From Quisquiliibacterium transsilvanicum (GTDB taxonomy: Bacteria; Pseudomonadota; Gammaproteobacteria; Burkholderiales; Burkholderiaceae_E), in assembly GCF_014202215.1 (NCBI RefSeq), contig NZ_JACHGB010000002.1:124001-188000 (forward strand): DNA of 64,000 bases. The letters run 5' to 3'. Every line of letters begins with the position of its first letter. Positions within the stretch are counted from its first letter, which is position 1. Of this stretch, positions 18,482-26,711 are shown piece by piece. The notes under the pieces were generated by a model. It did not search any database and was not told where the DNA came from. It saw nothing but the letters and a program-made list of their open reading frames with translations. Made by a program: the position numbers and the translations under genes.

Positions 18482-19459
18482 TCAGACGTCGCGGTGGTCG
18501 GCGAAGTCCGGTTCGGGGTCCGGCGGCGGCAGTTCCCCCGGGCCAGTGCCGCGTCCGGCGGGGCCGGATGAAGGGGCGAGGACTGGCCGCAGCATCTCGA
18601 AAGCGCCGGAGGCCTGCAACTGCTCCAGGCGCTGCTGCATCGAGGCGACACCGGTGCCGGCCTCCATTCTCAGCGTCAGCATTCTGTTGTGCGGCCGCAT
18701 CCCGGCGATGCGGGTCGCCGTCCTGCGGAGCGCGTCGTTGACCTGGCCGACCGTTGCCGCCTGCACGAGCACGGCCTCGATCTGCAGGGGCTGGGCGCTG
18801 AACGCGGGCGGCGCTCCGGCGGTGAAGCCACGCAGCGCGGCGGCCGCGGGCTCCTTCGGGTCACCGCGCAGCAGCGCGCCCGCCGGGCCCTCGGAATCGT
18901 CGGTTTCCCGCAGCTCCCAGCGCAGCCGTTCGGGGTCGATCGGCTGCTTCGACGGATGGCGCAGCACCAGCGTCTCGGCGGGGCTTGCCCGCTCCTCCGG
19001 GCCCAGCGCGACGACGCGCAGGCTCCCGGAGACGATCTCGATGCGCGGCCCGGCGTCGCGCAGCAGCAGTTCGGCGCCGCCGAACGGGGCGCCGCGGTTG
19101 ACCAGGGTGGCGCGATAGCTGCGCTCGACGCGGTCGCCGTCGAGCTCGATCTCGCCGACCAGCTCCAGGTCGTACAGGCCGAGCCGGCCGGCGACCCCTG
19201 GCAGCGCGGGTCCGGCCGCGGCCAGGTTCTGCAGCATCGAGCCGGCCAGCGTCGGGCCAGGCATGCCGCCGGCCGGCGGTGCTGCCCGGTCCGGTGCGGC
19301 CTGGCGGGCGTCGCCGAAGGCGGCGGGAGCATCGGGCGACGGTCGATCGACGCAGGCGGCCGCGGACATCATCGTCAGGCCCGCCGCCAGGAGCTTCAGG
19401 CGCAGGCGTCCGCGCGAGCCGCCCTCGACGCAGCCTGCGGGTGACACGAGGCGTTTCAT
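18482..19459 (-). CDS. putative lipoprotein of unknown function
   Basis: The 325-aa protein has an N-terminus with a basic start, a hydrophobic stretch and lipobox-like SAAAC, so it is probably a lipoprotein. The middle (about 95-185) is beta-rich: LYDLELVGEIELDGDRVE, then YRATLVNRG and IEIVSGSLRVVAL, resembling an Ig/CARDB-like fold in pattern only. The C-terminal region has a helical ALRRTATRIAGM and MQQRLEQLQASGAFEML, then a Pro-rich tail. I do not recognise the family. It is last in a four-gene operon; its ATG overlaps the HupE stop (ATGA), so it is translationally coupled to the membrane transporter-like protein. Confidence 0.7.
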   Translation of the reverse strand: MKRLVSPAGCVEGGSRGRLRLKLLAAGLTMMSAAACVDRPSPDAPAAFGDARQAAPDRAAPPAGGMPGPTLAGSMLQNLAAAGPALPGVAGRLGLYDLELVGEIELDGDRVERSYRATLVNRGAPFGGAELLLRDAGPRIEIVSGSLRVVALGPEERASPAETLVLRHPSKQPIDPERLRWELRETDDSEGPAGALLRGDPKEPAAAALRGFTAGAPPAFSAQPLQIEAVLVQAATVGQVNDALRRTATRIAGMRPHNRMLTLRMEAGTGVASMQQRLEQLQASGAFEMLRPVLAPSSGPAGRGTGPGELPPPDPEPDFADHRDV

Positions 19460-20430
19460 GCGGCCACCACGATGGTCGCCAGGCGCTGCCAGGTCCACCA
19501 GGCGGCCAGCACGCCGATCACGTAGAGCGCGGGCGCACGGGCGGCGCGCGCGACCGGCAGCGAACCGATCGCCCGGGTCAGCAGCCAGGCCGCCGCCACC
19601 ACCATCAGCTGGCCAGCTTCCACGCCCAGGTTGAAGGTCAGCAGCGCGATCGGCACGTGCTGCTCGGGCAGGCCGATCTCCTCGATCGCGCCGGCAAAGC
19701 CCAGGCCGTGCACCAGTCCGAACAGGAAGGCCACCACCGCCGGCCAGCGCTGGGTGAAGGTGTCGCGGCGGCGCAGCGCTTCGACCGCCGCCAGCATGAT
19801 CGACAGCGCGATCGTCGCCTCCACCGGTCCGCTGCGCAGCGTCAGCAGGCCGAGCGCGCTGCTGGCCAGCGTGAGGCTGTGCGCCACCGTGAAGGCGGTG
19901 ATCGTCCACACCAGCCGCCGGTTGAAGCCCACCAGGAACAACAGGCAGACCACGAACAGCAGATGGTCGATTCCGCCCAGGATGTGCTCCACCCCGAGCA
20001 TCGTGTAGGCGGTGACGATCTCGCCGCGGCCGCGGGCATCGTCGGCGCCGCCGAACAGCATCGCCTCAGGCTGGGCCTTGGTGATCGTGTAGACCCGGCG
20101 CTGGCCGTCCAGCCAGGTGATCCGCAGCAGCGCTGCCGAGTAGCGCTCGCCGACCCCTTCGACCGAGACCTTGCCGTTCAGGCCGCCGGCGCAGCTCAGC
20201 CGCTGCTCCTCGCTGACGCATGAGTCCGGCCAGCGCGGCGTGAGCTCCTCATCGACCGGGGTGCCGCTGGCCGCGAGCCAGGACCAGACGAACTCGCCAT
20301 GGGCGAGCTCGCGCATGTTCAGTTCCGCCATGGTCAGCTCATGCGACCAGGCCGGGGCCGGGGTCAGCGCGCCGGCAGCCAGCGCCAGCGCGGCCAGCAG
20401 TCCGCGAGCGCGGTGCATCAGGCGGGTCAT
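19456..20430 (-). CDS. HupE/UreJ family membrane protein
   Basis: The 324-aa protein has a signal peptide (cut near PAWSHE), an extracytoplasmic domain of about 130 residues, then six or seven helices. The family signatures are EHILGGIDHLLFVVCLLFLV, FTVAHSLTLASSALG and LFGLVHGLGFAGAIEEIG, with His, Asp and Glu residues inside the membrane. HupE and UreJ proteins are nickel permeases or accessories, and the two-domain HupE_UreJ_2 form is poorly characterised. It overlaps the PPIase gene upstream and the lipoprotein gene downstream by ATGA. In this setting a metal transport role is the best guess; the metal is unknown. Confidence 0.88.
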   Translation of the reverse strand: MTRLMHRARGLLAALALAAGALTPAPAWSHELTMAELNMRELAHGEFVWSWLAASGTPVDEELTPRWPDSCVSEEQRLSCAGGLNGKVSVEGVGERYSAALLRITWLDGQRRVYTITKAQPEAMLFGGADDARGRGEIVTAYTMLGVEHILGGIDHLLFVVCLLFLVGFNRRLVWTITAFTVAHSLTLASSALGLLTLRSGPVEATIALSIMLAAVEALRRRDTFTQRWPAVVAFLFGLVHGLGFAGAIEEIGLPEQHVPIALLTFNLGVEAGQLMVVAAAWLLTRAIGSLPVARAARAPALYVIGVLAAWWTWQRLATIVVAA

Positions 20431-21302
20431 CGTGCCTTCTCCCCGGCCACCCGCAGCGTGTAGCGCTCGCCGAGCGCCCGCACGGCATCGGTGCGCATCT
20501 CCTGCATGCGCCGATCGCGCCAGTCCTGCAGCACTGCCTCCCTGAGATCTTCGAAGCGGGCAGGGGTGCCCGGCGTCCTGCCGTCGACGCGGATCGCGCG
20601 CGGACCGTCCTTGCTGCCCAGCGCATGCCACTTGCCGATCTCGAGCGTGGCCATCCGCTCGGCGAACTCCTTGCCGAAGCCGTCGGCGATCGTCGCCTCC
20701 GGGCGTCCCTTGAAGACTCTCAGTCCGCCCTGCTGTTCGGTGTGCTGGCCTGCGTTCAGGGCGGCGGCGAAGGCCGTCACCTCCTCGAGCGTCGGCTTGC
20801 CGGGCAGCACGGCTTCGAGCAGGTCGACCCGCGGCGGCTCGTCGTAGCGAAGCCGCTCCTTCTCGAACCAGGCACGCACCGTTTCTTCGTCTCCCGCCGG
20901 CACCTGGAGGTCCGACTGCAGGACGTTGAGCGCCTTGTAGATCACGCGCTCGCGGATCGCACTGTCGCCGCGGTCCAGGCCCAGCGCGAGGCCTTCGCGA
21001 TACAGCAGCTCGTTGTCGAACCAGCGCTGGCGCAGCGCAGCCAGCTCCTCTGCGTTGGGCTCGCGGCCGCGCGCGTCGGAGAACAGCTTGCGGATTTCCG
21101 CGTCCGCGTCGACGCCCAGCGTGATCGTCGAGGGGTATTCCTGGCGCGAGGCGATCGCATAGTCCACCGCGAACACCACGGCGCCGAACACGAGGAAGTG
21201 CACCAGCGGATCGCGCAGCCAGCGGGTGCGGTCGGCGGGGGCGGTGCGTGAGGTAGTGGGGATGTCAGCCGCGACGCCGCGGCCTGCCTTGGGATGGTTC
21301 AT
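20427..21302 (-). CDS. membrane-anchored peptidylprolyl isomerase (parvulin/SurA-like)
   Basis: The 291-aa protein has a short cytoplasmic N-terminus, one helix (LVHFLVFGAVVFAVDYAIA, about 33-51), then a periplasmic part. This has a SurA/PpiC-like N-domain (IRKLFSDARGREPNAEELAALRQRWFDNELLYREGLALGL) and a divergent rotamase domain (FEKERLRYDEPPRVDLLEAV to GDGK-like segments). It is probably a chaperone or isomerase for periplasmic or membrane proteins. It overlaps both neighbours by ATGA. PPIases dedicated to HupE/UreJ-type clusters suggest assistance in folding a locus product, possibly the lipoprotein or receptor; this is inference. Confidence 0.82.
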   Translation of the reverse strand: MNHPKAGRGVAADIPTTSRTAPADRTRWLRDPLVHFLVFGAVVFAVDYAIASRQEYPSTITLGVDADAEIRKLFSDARGREPNAEELAALRQRWFDNELLYREGLALGLDRGDSAIRERVIYKALNVLQSDLQVPAGDEETVRAWFEKERLRYDEPPRVDLLEAVLPGKPTLEEVTAFAAALNAGQHTEQQGGLRVFKGRPEATIADGFGKEFAERMATLEIGKWHALGSKDGPRAIRVDGRTPGTPARFEDLREAVLQDWRDRRMQEMRTDAVRALGERYTLRVAGEKAR

Positions 21303-23959
21303 CGTGAATCCGTAGGAGGGAGTCGAAACGGGTGCGCCACGGGGAGCGCGTCGATCAGTGCCTGCGCGGCCGCCGCATCCTCGCGGGCAAGCGCGCCGGC
21401 CATGGCCCGCAGCGGTTCGCGCGCGGGGCGGAAGTCCGGGCTGGCGCCGAGCACCTCGAGCAGCGGCCCCTGCACCTGGGCCAGCATCGCGCGCAGGTCG
21501 GGGCTGGGACGAACGTTCATGCCGGCCCGCAGGTAGCGGTCGCGCGCCGACCAGTAGGCGACGACACGCGCGCGCCATTCAGCGGCAGCGCGGGCGCCGG
21601 CGTCGTCCGCGCTGGAAGCCGGGCTGGCGCCAGGCTGCGCGGCGCCGAACAGCGACGCAGGCTCGCGCGTCGATTGCGCAAGGAAGGCGCCAAGGCGTTC
21701 ACGCGGCGTTGCTTCCGGAGCGTAGGTCGCGCGCGGCGCCCGATGGGCGACCACTGGACGGTCGTCCCGGTTGACGGGTGCGCCGGCGGCGAAGCCGGCC
21801 AGCGAGGCCGCGTCGGCGACCAGGCTGCCCGGCACCGCGAAGGCGTCATCCAGTTGCAGACCGTCGAGCGCCGCAGCGCTGCGGGCGGCGTCCAGGCGTG
21901 CGGCGAGCCCGCCGTGCAGCAGCGGTCCTGAGTCCGCGCGCGACACTAGGCCGATCACCGGAGTGTCCAGGCTGTTGGTGGCGAGCACGGCCGCGCCCTG
22001 CGGCCACACCTCGACGAAGGCGGACACGATGCTGCGCATCGTGTCCAGGTCCATCTGGTGCAGGGGCAGCCACTGGCAGAACACGCCGTCGTGGGCGAGC
22101 CGCTGTCGCACGGCAGCGAAGTGCTCCACCGTGTACAGCGCCGCCGATCCGCTGCGCGCCGGATGGAAGAGATCGGCGACGACGACGTCGTAGCGCGTGG
22201 CGCCGGCGCGCACGAAGCGCCGGGCGTCCGCGATCAGCACGCGCGGCGCCCCCTGAATGCCGGGCTCCCGCAGGCCGGGGACGAACAGCCCGGCGGCGTC
22301 CGCAACCTCGGGCAGCAGTTCGACCGCGTCGACCTTCAACGTCGGATCCGCCGCCGCAGCCGCTGCGGTCACTCCGGTGCCCAGACCCAGGAACAGCGCA
22401 GTGCGCGGCGCGGGATGCAGCAGCAGCGGGATCCATGCCTGCCGCGCGTCGGCCACGCGGGTGGCGTTGCTGCCTTCCTGCGCCCGGTTGTCGATGTGCA
22501 GGCGCCGGACACCCTGCGCATCCTCGATCACGCTGACCGAAGCCATCGCTCCGACCCGGTGCGAGATCACCCGGCCGCCGTCGGGCAGCTTCAGAAAATC
22601 GAGCCCGGGGGCGGCCAGCACCGCGGCCACTCCCGCGGCCAGCGGCGCCCACGGCAGCAGGCCGCGCCAGGCGCGGCGCGGCAGCAGCGCGACGTAGCCC
22701 AGCGCGATTGCCGCCAGCACCGCTTCCGCGCCCAGCCAGGGCAGCAGCGCCACGCCGACAACGGGTGCGGCCAGCGCGGCGCCCAGCGTGTTGGCGGCAA
22801 TGGCGGCGCCGAAGGACCAGCCCGCGTCGCGCGCCTCCACGCAGAGGTGGCTGAACAGTGCGCCCATCGCCATCGTGGGCAGCACGAAGGCCAGCGCAGC
22901 CGCCAGCGCCTCGGCGCCGAGCGCCGAGGATGCTCCGGCCCCGATCGCCTGTTGCAGCGCGGCTCCGGCGCGCTCGCCGAAGCCCAGTCCGTAGAGTCCC
23001 GCGACGCAGCACAGCGCCAGCACCGCGAGCAGCCGCCCGCGCAGGCGCGCCCCGTCCGGGGCGCCGGCCAGGTGGCGCTGGTAGAGGGCGGCCCCGGCGG
23101 CGGTGCCTGCCAGGTAGACCGCCAGCACCAGCGTGAAGGTGTGGACGGTGTTCTCGGAGATCCGTGCCAGGACGCGGATCACGACCACTTCATAGCCGAT
23201 GCCCAGCAGGCCGGTCGCGGCGAGCAGCCAGAGCAGGGTGGCGCGGCGCGACGCCGATGCCCTGGGACTCGAAGGCGCGCGGTCCTCCGCGCCAAAGCGG
23301 GTCCAGGCGATCGCCGCGCAGGCCAGGTTCAGCAGCGCCGCGGCTGCGGTGGTCGCGGTGTAGCCGAGCGCGGGCGCCAGCACGAAGGCCGCGGCCAGCG
23401 CTCCGGCCATCGCTCCAGCGGTGTTCGCCGCGTAGAGGCCGCCCAGCGCGTAACCCTGGTCGGCCAGGCGGTCGAGCACCCGCTGCATGGCGGGCACGGT
23501 GGCGCCCATCGCTGCGCTCGCCGGCAGCATGAGCAGGAAGGCGCCCAGGAAGGCGATGCTCCAGTGCCGCACCGGGGCCGGCTGGGCGCCGATCAGCATG
23601 GTCAGCCAGCCGCCGGCGTGCGGCATCGCCAGGGCCAGCAGCAGCGCCCACAGGCCGATCGCCGCCTCCAGCCCCGCGTACCAGCGGCCCGGGCGGCGGC
23701 TGCGCAGGATGCGCGGCCCCAGCGCGAAGGCGCCCAGCGCCAGGCCGCCGAAGAAGCCGGCAATCACTGCGAGCACTGCTACCGCCTCGTGGCCGAGCCA
23801 GATGCCGAACTGGTAGGTCCAGGCGATCTGCAGGGCGAGGCCCGCGAAGCCGGACAGCGCCATCAGCAGCCAGGCCAGCGTCAGGGAGGAGGAACGAGCG
23901 GGCGCGGCGGCGTCGGCCACGCCCGTTGGGGTCGAAAGGGGGGCAGCGGAGGAATTCAA
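21299..23959 (-). CDS. fused MFS-like membrane / spermidine synthase-like protein
   Basis: The 886-aa protein has about 12-14 hydrophobic helices in residues 25-450, in two halves like an MFS carrier. A cytosolic spermidine-synthase/methyltransferase fold (about 455-740) follows, with ALFLGLGTGVTAAAA near 522, VDAVELLPEV near 543 and DARRFV..YDVVVADLFHP near 578-600. A C-terminal ~140-aa helical region ends the protein. The substrate is unknown; such fusions are common but mostly uncharacterised. The start is uncertain: the frame opens at TTG 23959, and a GTG 13 codons later is also possible. It is first in an ATGA-coupled operon with the PPIase, HupE and lipoprotein genes. Confidence 0.8.
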   Translation of the reverse strand: MNSSAAPLSTPTGVADAAAPARSSSLTLAWLLMALSGFAGLALQIAWTYQFGIWLGHEAVAVLAVIAGFFGGLALGAFALGPRILRSRRPGRWYAGLEAAIGLWALLLALAMPHAGGWLTMLIGAQPAPVRHWSIAFLGAFLLMLPASAAMGATVPAMQRVLDRLADQGYALGGLYAANTAGAMAGALAAAFVLAPALGYTATTAAAALLNLACAAIAWTRFGAEDRAPSSPRASASRRATLLWLLAATGLLGIGYEVVVIRVLARISENTVHTFTLVLAVYLAGTAAGAALYQRHLAGAPDGARLRGRLLAVLALCCVAGLYGLGFGERAGAALQQAIGAGASSALGAEALAAALAFVLPTMAMGALFSHLCVEARDAGWSFGAAIAANTLGAALAAPVVGVALLPWLGAEAVLAAIALGYVALLPRRAWRGLLPWAPLAAGVAAVLAAPGLDFLKLPDGGRVISHRVGAMASVSVIEDAQGVRRLHIDNRAQEGSNATRVADARQAWIPLLLHPAPRTALFLGLGTGVTAAAAAADPTLKVDAVELLPEVADAAGLFVPGLREPGIQGAPRVLIADARRFVRAGATRYDVVVADLFHPARSGSAALYTVEHFAAVRQRLAHDGVFCQWLPLHQMDLDTMRSIVSAFVEVWPQGAAVLATNSLDTPVIGLVSRADSGPLLHGGLAARLDAARSAAALDGLQLDDAFAVPGSLVADAASLAGFAAGAPVNRDDRPVVAHRAPRATYAPEATPRERLGAFLAQSTREPASLFGAAQPGASPASSADDAGARAAAEWRARVVAYWSARDRYLRAGMNVRPSPDLRAMLAQVQGPLLEVLGASPDFRPAREPLRAMAGALAREDAAAAQALIDALPVAHPFRLPPTDSR

Positions 23960-23982
23960 GTCGTGTTACCGGAAACGCATCA

Positions 23983-24045
23983 AGCCGGCCATGGGCCGGC
24001 TCGGGAAGCACCGGCTGCGGGCGCATGCGACGCGCCCGCAGCCGG
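23983..24045 (-). terminator. double hairpin between PHP gene and the next operon
   Basis: Two strong stem-loops: a perfect 14-bp stem CCGGCTGCGGGCGC / GCGCCCGCAGCCGG with 7-nt loop (24011-24045), and an 8-bp AGCCGGCC / GGCCGGCT with 3-nt loop (23983-24001). They lie just after the PHP-domain gene stop on the minus strand, so they probably end or attenuate transcription before the MFS-fusion operon. Confidence 0.65.
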
Positions 24046-24057
24046 TCGTCGGGGGGC

Positions 24058-26034
24058 TTACCTGATGCCGGCCACCACCGTCGAACCCTTCACTTCGATG
24101 AAGACCGGGTTGCTGTAGAACCAGAGGTCGGTCCAGGCCTCGACGTCGAAGTCGAGCTTGCGGCCACCGCTCACCGCGGGCAGGTGATCGGGGCAGGCCG
24201 CGTCAGCGCAGACGATGTTGTTGGCCAGCGTGTCGATCAGCGGGTTGCCCTGGCTGTCGGTCTCGTTGGGCACCGCGGCCGGCATGTTGGTGCCGCGCAG
24301 ACGCAGGTACTGCGAGTCCTTCACGCCCTTGATCCGGTAGGACATCCGCTTCCAGCCGCCCGGCAGAGCCTGCCAGTTGGCGTCGTTGAAGGTCGCCATC
24401 ACGGCGGTGCTGGGGTTGGTCGCGGCCGGCGTGTTGATCTGGCCGGCGTAGCGGGCGGTGTCGGACGGGTCGACGTAGCCGGTCACCTTGCCGCCGATCA
24501 GGTCGACGTGGTCCAGCACCGGCTGGTCCAGGGGCTTGCTGATGCCCACCTGCAGCAGCGACGGGTTGGGGAAGCTGTACGGCGACAGGTTCTTGCCTTC
24601 CGGGTCGCGCATGATCGCCATCACCATCAGGTCCTGGCCCGGGCTCACCACCAGCTTCTCGCCCTGCTGCGCGCAGTTCGGGTTGAAGAAGCCGGTGCCG
24701 GTTTCCGCGGCCTTGGCCACCTGCTGCTCGTGCGGATGCTTGCCCTTGCCCTGCGAATTGCCCTCGACGCGGCAGACCACGAAGGCCATCTTGTCGATCA
24801 GGTCGCCGTTCACGTAGTACGCGTTGCCGCTGCGCATGCCGTCGACGATCGCCTGCGGCGTCAGCGCCTTGCCCGCGGTGCGGGTCAGCACGTAGGTCTT
24901 GTTGAATTCGCCGGGGTACTGGTCGTTCGTCGTGCGGCGATCGTCCGGGCCGAACATGCCACGGGCGTGGTAGTCGGAGTTGTTGAAGATGAACCAGTTG
25001 CGGCCTTCGCCGAGCAGCGCATCCCACACGCCGCCCACCTGGGCTGCGTAGAAGCCCGCGCCGCCGTAGGTGCCGCCGCCCACCGCACCGCTGCCGTAGC
25101 TGCGGTTGGCGTTGGCCTGGTGACCCGGGCCGCCTTCCATGCCGAAGGCCACGGTCGGCGCCGCGTTGTTGAAGTTGCGCAGGTGCTCGACGTTGAAGCC
25201 GCGGCTGCTGGTCGGGCTGAACGGGCCGGCGCGCTCGACGTGCGCCGCGATGTGATAGCTGGTCCGCGGATGGTTGGCGGCCAGCCACTTCAGCGCCTCG
25301 ACCGACTTCTCGTGCCCGAGCTGGCCGTTGTTGTGCTCGTTGGCCAGCTTGCGGCCGCGCGGGTCGAGCAGTGCGTTCTTCGCCGTGCTGCCGGGCACCG
25401 AGCAGTCCCAGCCCTGGCCACCGCCCCGGCTCAGGTCGTTGTCGGCGCGGTCGAAGCAGTACTCGTACTGCGCCATCGCGGTGGCGTTGCCGGTGCCGAT
25501 CGCCGGCAGCTGGCCCTCGGTCACTGCCACGTTGATGTGCTCGTGGCCGGGGGCGACGGACTCGAGGCCGATGAAGATCGGCTTCTTCTTGGCGGCAGCC
25601 ATCTGCTCCAGCACCGGGTACTGGAATTCCTGGATCGACTGCCAGCGGTAGACGTAGCCCTCGGCCGCGCGATCGCCCTTGACCTTGGCGATGCCGATGC
25701 TGTTGGCCCAGCTCGTCGCCGGACCCTGGCCCGGGACATGGGGGTTGCTGGCGGGCGTCTCCACCGAAGCGTCGTCGACGAGCAGGCAGTTGCGCGTGCC
25801 GCCGCCGCCATGGCCGGCGAGGATGAACCAGTCGAGGCCGTAGGTGTCCACCGACTTGTTGACCAGCTTCTGCACCGAGATCTGGCCGTCGGAACAGGTG
25901 GTGTGGTTGTGGAAGTCACCGGTGACGTACCGGCCGGGATCCTGGCCGGCCGCGCTGGCCGTTCCGGCGGCGCCGAGGCCGATGACCGCGGCAGCGGCCA
26001 GGCTCACCTCGCGCAGGGGGAAGGAATGCTTCAT
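24058..26034 (-). CDS. exported PHP-domain metallophosphoesterase-like protein
   Basis: The 658-aa protein has a signal peptide (SLAAAAVIGLGAAGTASAAG) followed by TGDFHNHTTCSDGQIS at about 38-53, the first His-x-His metal motif of PHP-domain hydrolases. Further candidate ligands are in LAGHGGGGT, IGLESVAPGHEHINV, YHIAAHVERAG and NNSDYHARGM. The last ~250 residues are beta-rich and unassigned. PHP proteins hydrolyse phosphoesters using two or three metals; here the reaction would be periplasmic or extracellular. GGAGAAG precedes ATG 26034. It has its own leader of 171 bp after the PCuAC-like gene, with a hairpin, so it may be transcribed alone or partly attenuated. Confidence 0.8.
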   Translation of the reverse strand: MKHSFPLREVSLAAAAVIGLGAAGTASAAGQDPGRYVTGDFHNHTTCSDGQISVQKLVNKSVDTYGLDWFILAGHGGGGTRNCLLVDDASVETPASNPHVPGQGPATSWANSIGIAKVKGDRAAEGYVYRWQSIQEFQYPVLEQMAAAKKKPIFIGLESVAPGHEHINVAVTEGQLPAIGTGNATAMAQYEYCFDRADNDLSRGGGQGWDCSVPGSTAKNALLDPRGRKLANEHNNGQLGHEKSVEALKWLAANHPRTSYHIAAHVERAGPFSPTSSRGFNVEHLRNFNNAAPTVAFGMEGGPGHQANANRSYGSGAVGGGTYGGAGFYAAQVGGVWDALLGEGRNWFIFNNSDYHARGMFGPDDRRTTNDQYPGEFNKTYVLTRTAGKALTPQAIVDGMRSGNAYYVNGDLIDKMAFVVCRVEGNSQGKGKHPHEQQVAKAAETGTGFFNPNCAQQGEKLVVSPGQDLMVMAIMRDPEGKNLSPYSFPNPSLLQVGISKPLDQPVLDHVDLIGGKVTGYVDPSDTARYAGQINTPAATNPSTAVMATFNDANWQALPGGWKRMSYRIKGVKDSQYLRLRGTNMPAAVPNETDSQGNPLIDTLANNIVCADAACPDHLPAVSGGRKLDFDVEAWTDLWFYSNPVFIEVKGSTVVAGIR

Positions 26035-26089
26035 TGGGTTCTTCTCCGTTCGATGCTTCTGGATGGTCTTTGGACGAGTCTTGTCCCGC

Positions 26090-26116
26090 GAGGGCCGGCT
26101 CTTGGCGGCCGGCCTC
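26090..26116 (-). terminator. hairpin downstream of the PCuAC-like gene
   Basis: The stem GCCGGC (26094-26099) / GCCGGC (26108-26113) is extended by GAGG/CCTC with one bulge. It is 89 bp beyond the PCuAC-like stop on the minus strand and 56 bp before the PHP gene. Confidence 0.45.
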
Positions 26117-26205
26117 ACGGGACTAGCGCAGGATGGACATCGTTCGTGAAGGTGCGTTTAAGGTTTGATGACGTTGCGCGGGCGCGAAGTCGATCTCGAC
26201 CGGCC

Positions 26206-26670
26206 TCAGTCCGAACCGACCACGAATTCGATTTCGACCGTGCCGGCCTTCTCGAAGACCAGCACCAGCGGATGCTGGCTGCCGAAGGGAAGGTCCTTGC
26301 GGATGCCGCGCATCACGAAGTGAGCGCCGTCAGGCTCGAGATCGACGTCGACGCCCCTGGGCAGCGCCACTGCCTTCGCGCGCACCGGGCCGGTCTCGGC
26401 CGACGCAGGCGCGCGCAGTTCGATCGCCTCGGCCACCGGAGAGGAGGCCGACAGCAGCCTGTCGTCCGCCTCCACCTGGGCGAAGCGCATGTAGAGGCCC
26501 AGCCGCTGCGTGCCGGCGGCGGCCGGATCGGTCCAGGGGTGGATGATCTGGAAGTGCGGGGTGTAGTAGTCGTGCGCGGCCAGGGGCGCCGCCACCGGGG
26601 CCAGCGCGAGGGCCGCAGCGGCGTGCCGCAGGAAGACGGCGATGGTGGTGGCGCGGATGCTTCGGTTCAT
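26206..26670 (-). CDS. PCuAC-like periplasmic protein with altered copper ligands
   Basis: The 154-aa protein has a signal peptide (cut near LAAHD) and the cupredoxin-like PCuAC fold: RLGLYMRFAQVEADDRLLSASSPVAEAIELR, VDVDLEPDGAHFVMRGI and LVLVFEKAGTVEIEFVV (pattern given in parts). PCuAC proteins bind Cu(I) through His-Met motifs and feed cytochrome oxidase. Here the first canonical His is Arg (residue 86), no Met follows at the usual spacing, and the HxM is H117-F-V-M. The N-terminus instead has H33, H39 and H44. It may bind another metal or none. It follows the 2OG-oxygenase gene by 41 bp, probably co-transcribed. Confidence 0.82.
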   Translation of the reverse strand: MNRSIRATTIAVFLRHAAAALALAPVAAPLAAHDYYTPHFQIIHPWTDPAAAGTQRLGLYMRFAQVEADDRLLSASSPVAEAIELRAPASAETGPVRAKAVALPRGVDVDLEPDGAHFVMRGIRKDLPFGSQHPLVLVFEKAGTVEIEFVVGSD

Positions 26671-26711
26671 GCTCGTTGCTCTGTCGATGGGTGGATGCGT
26701 GATGGGCCAGG

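Noticed and set aside
22058-24118. 686-codon plus-strand frame opposite the MFS/spermidine-synthase gene
   Set aside because: Shadow of a recognised protein; rich in Arg, Gln and Gly with no domain signs.
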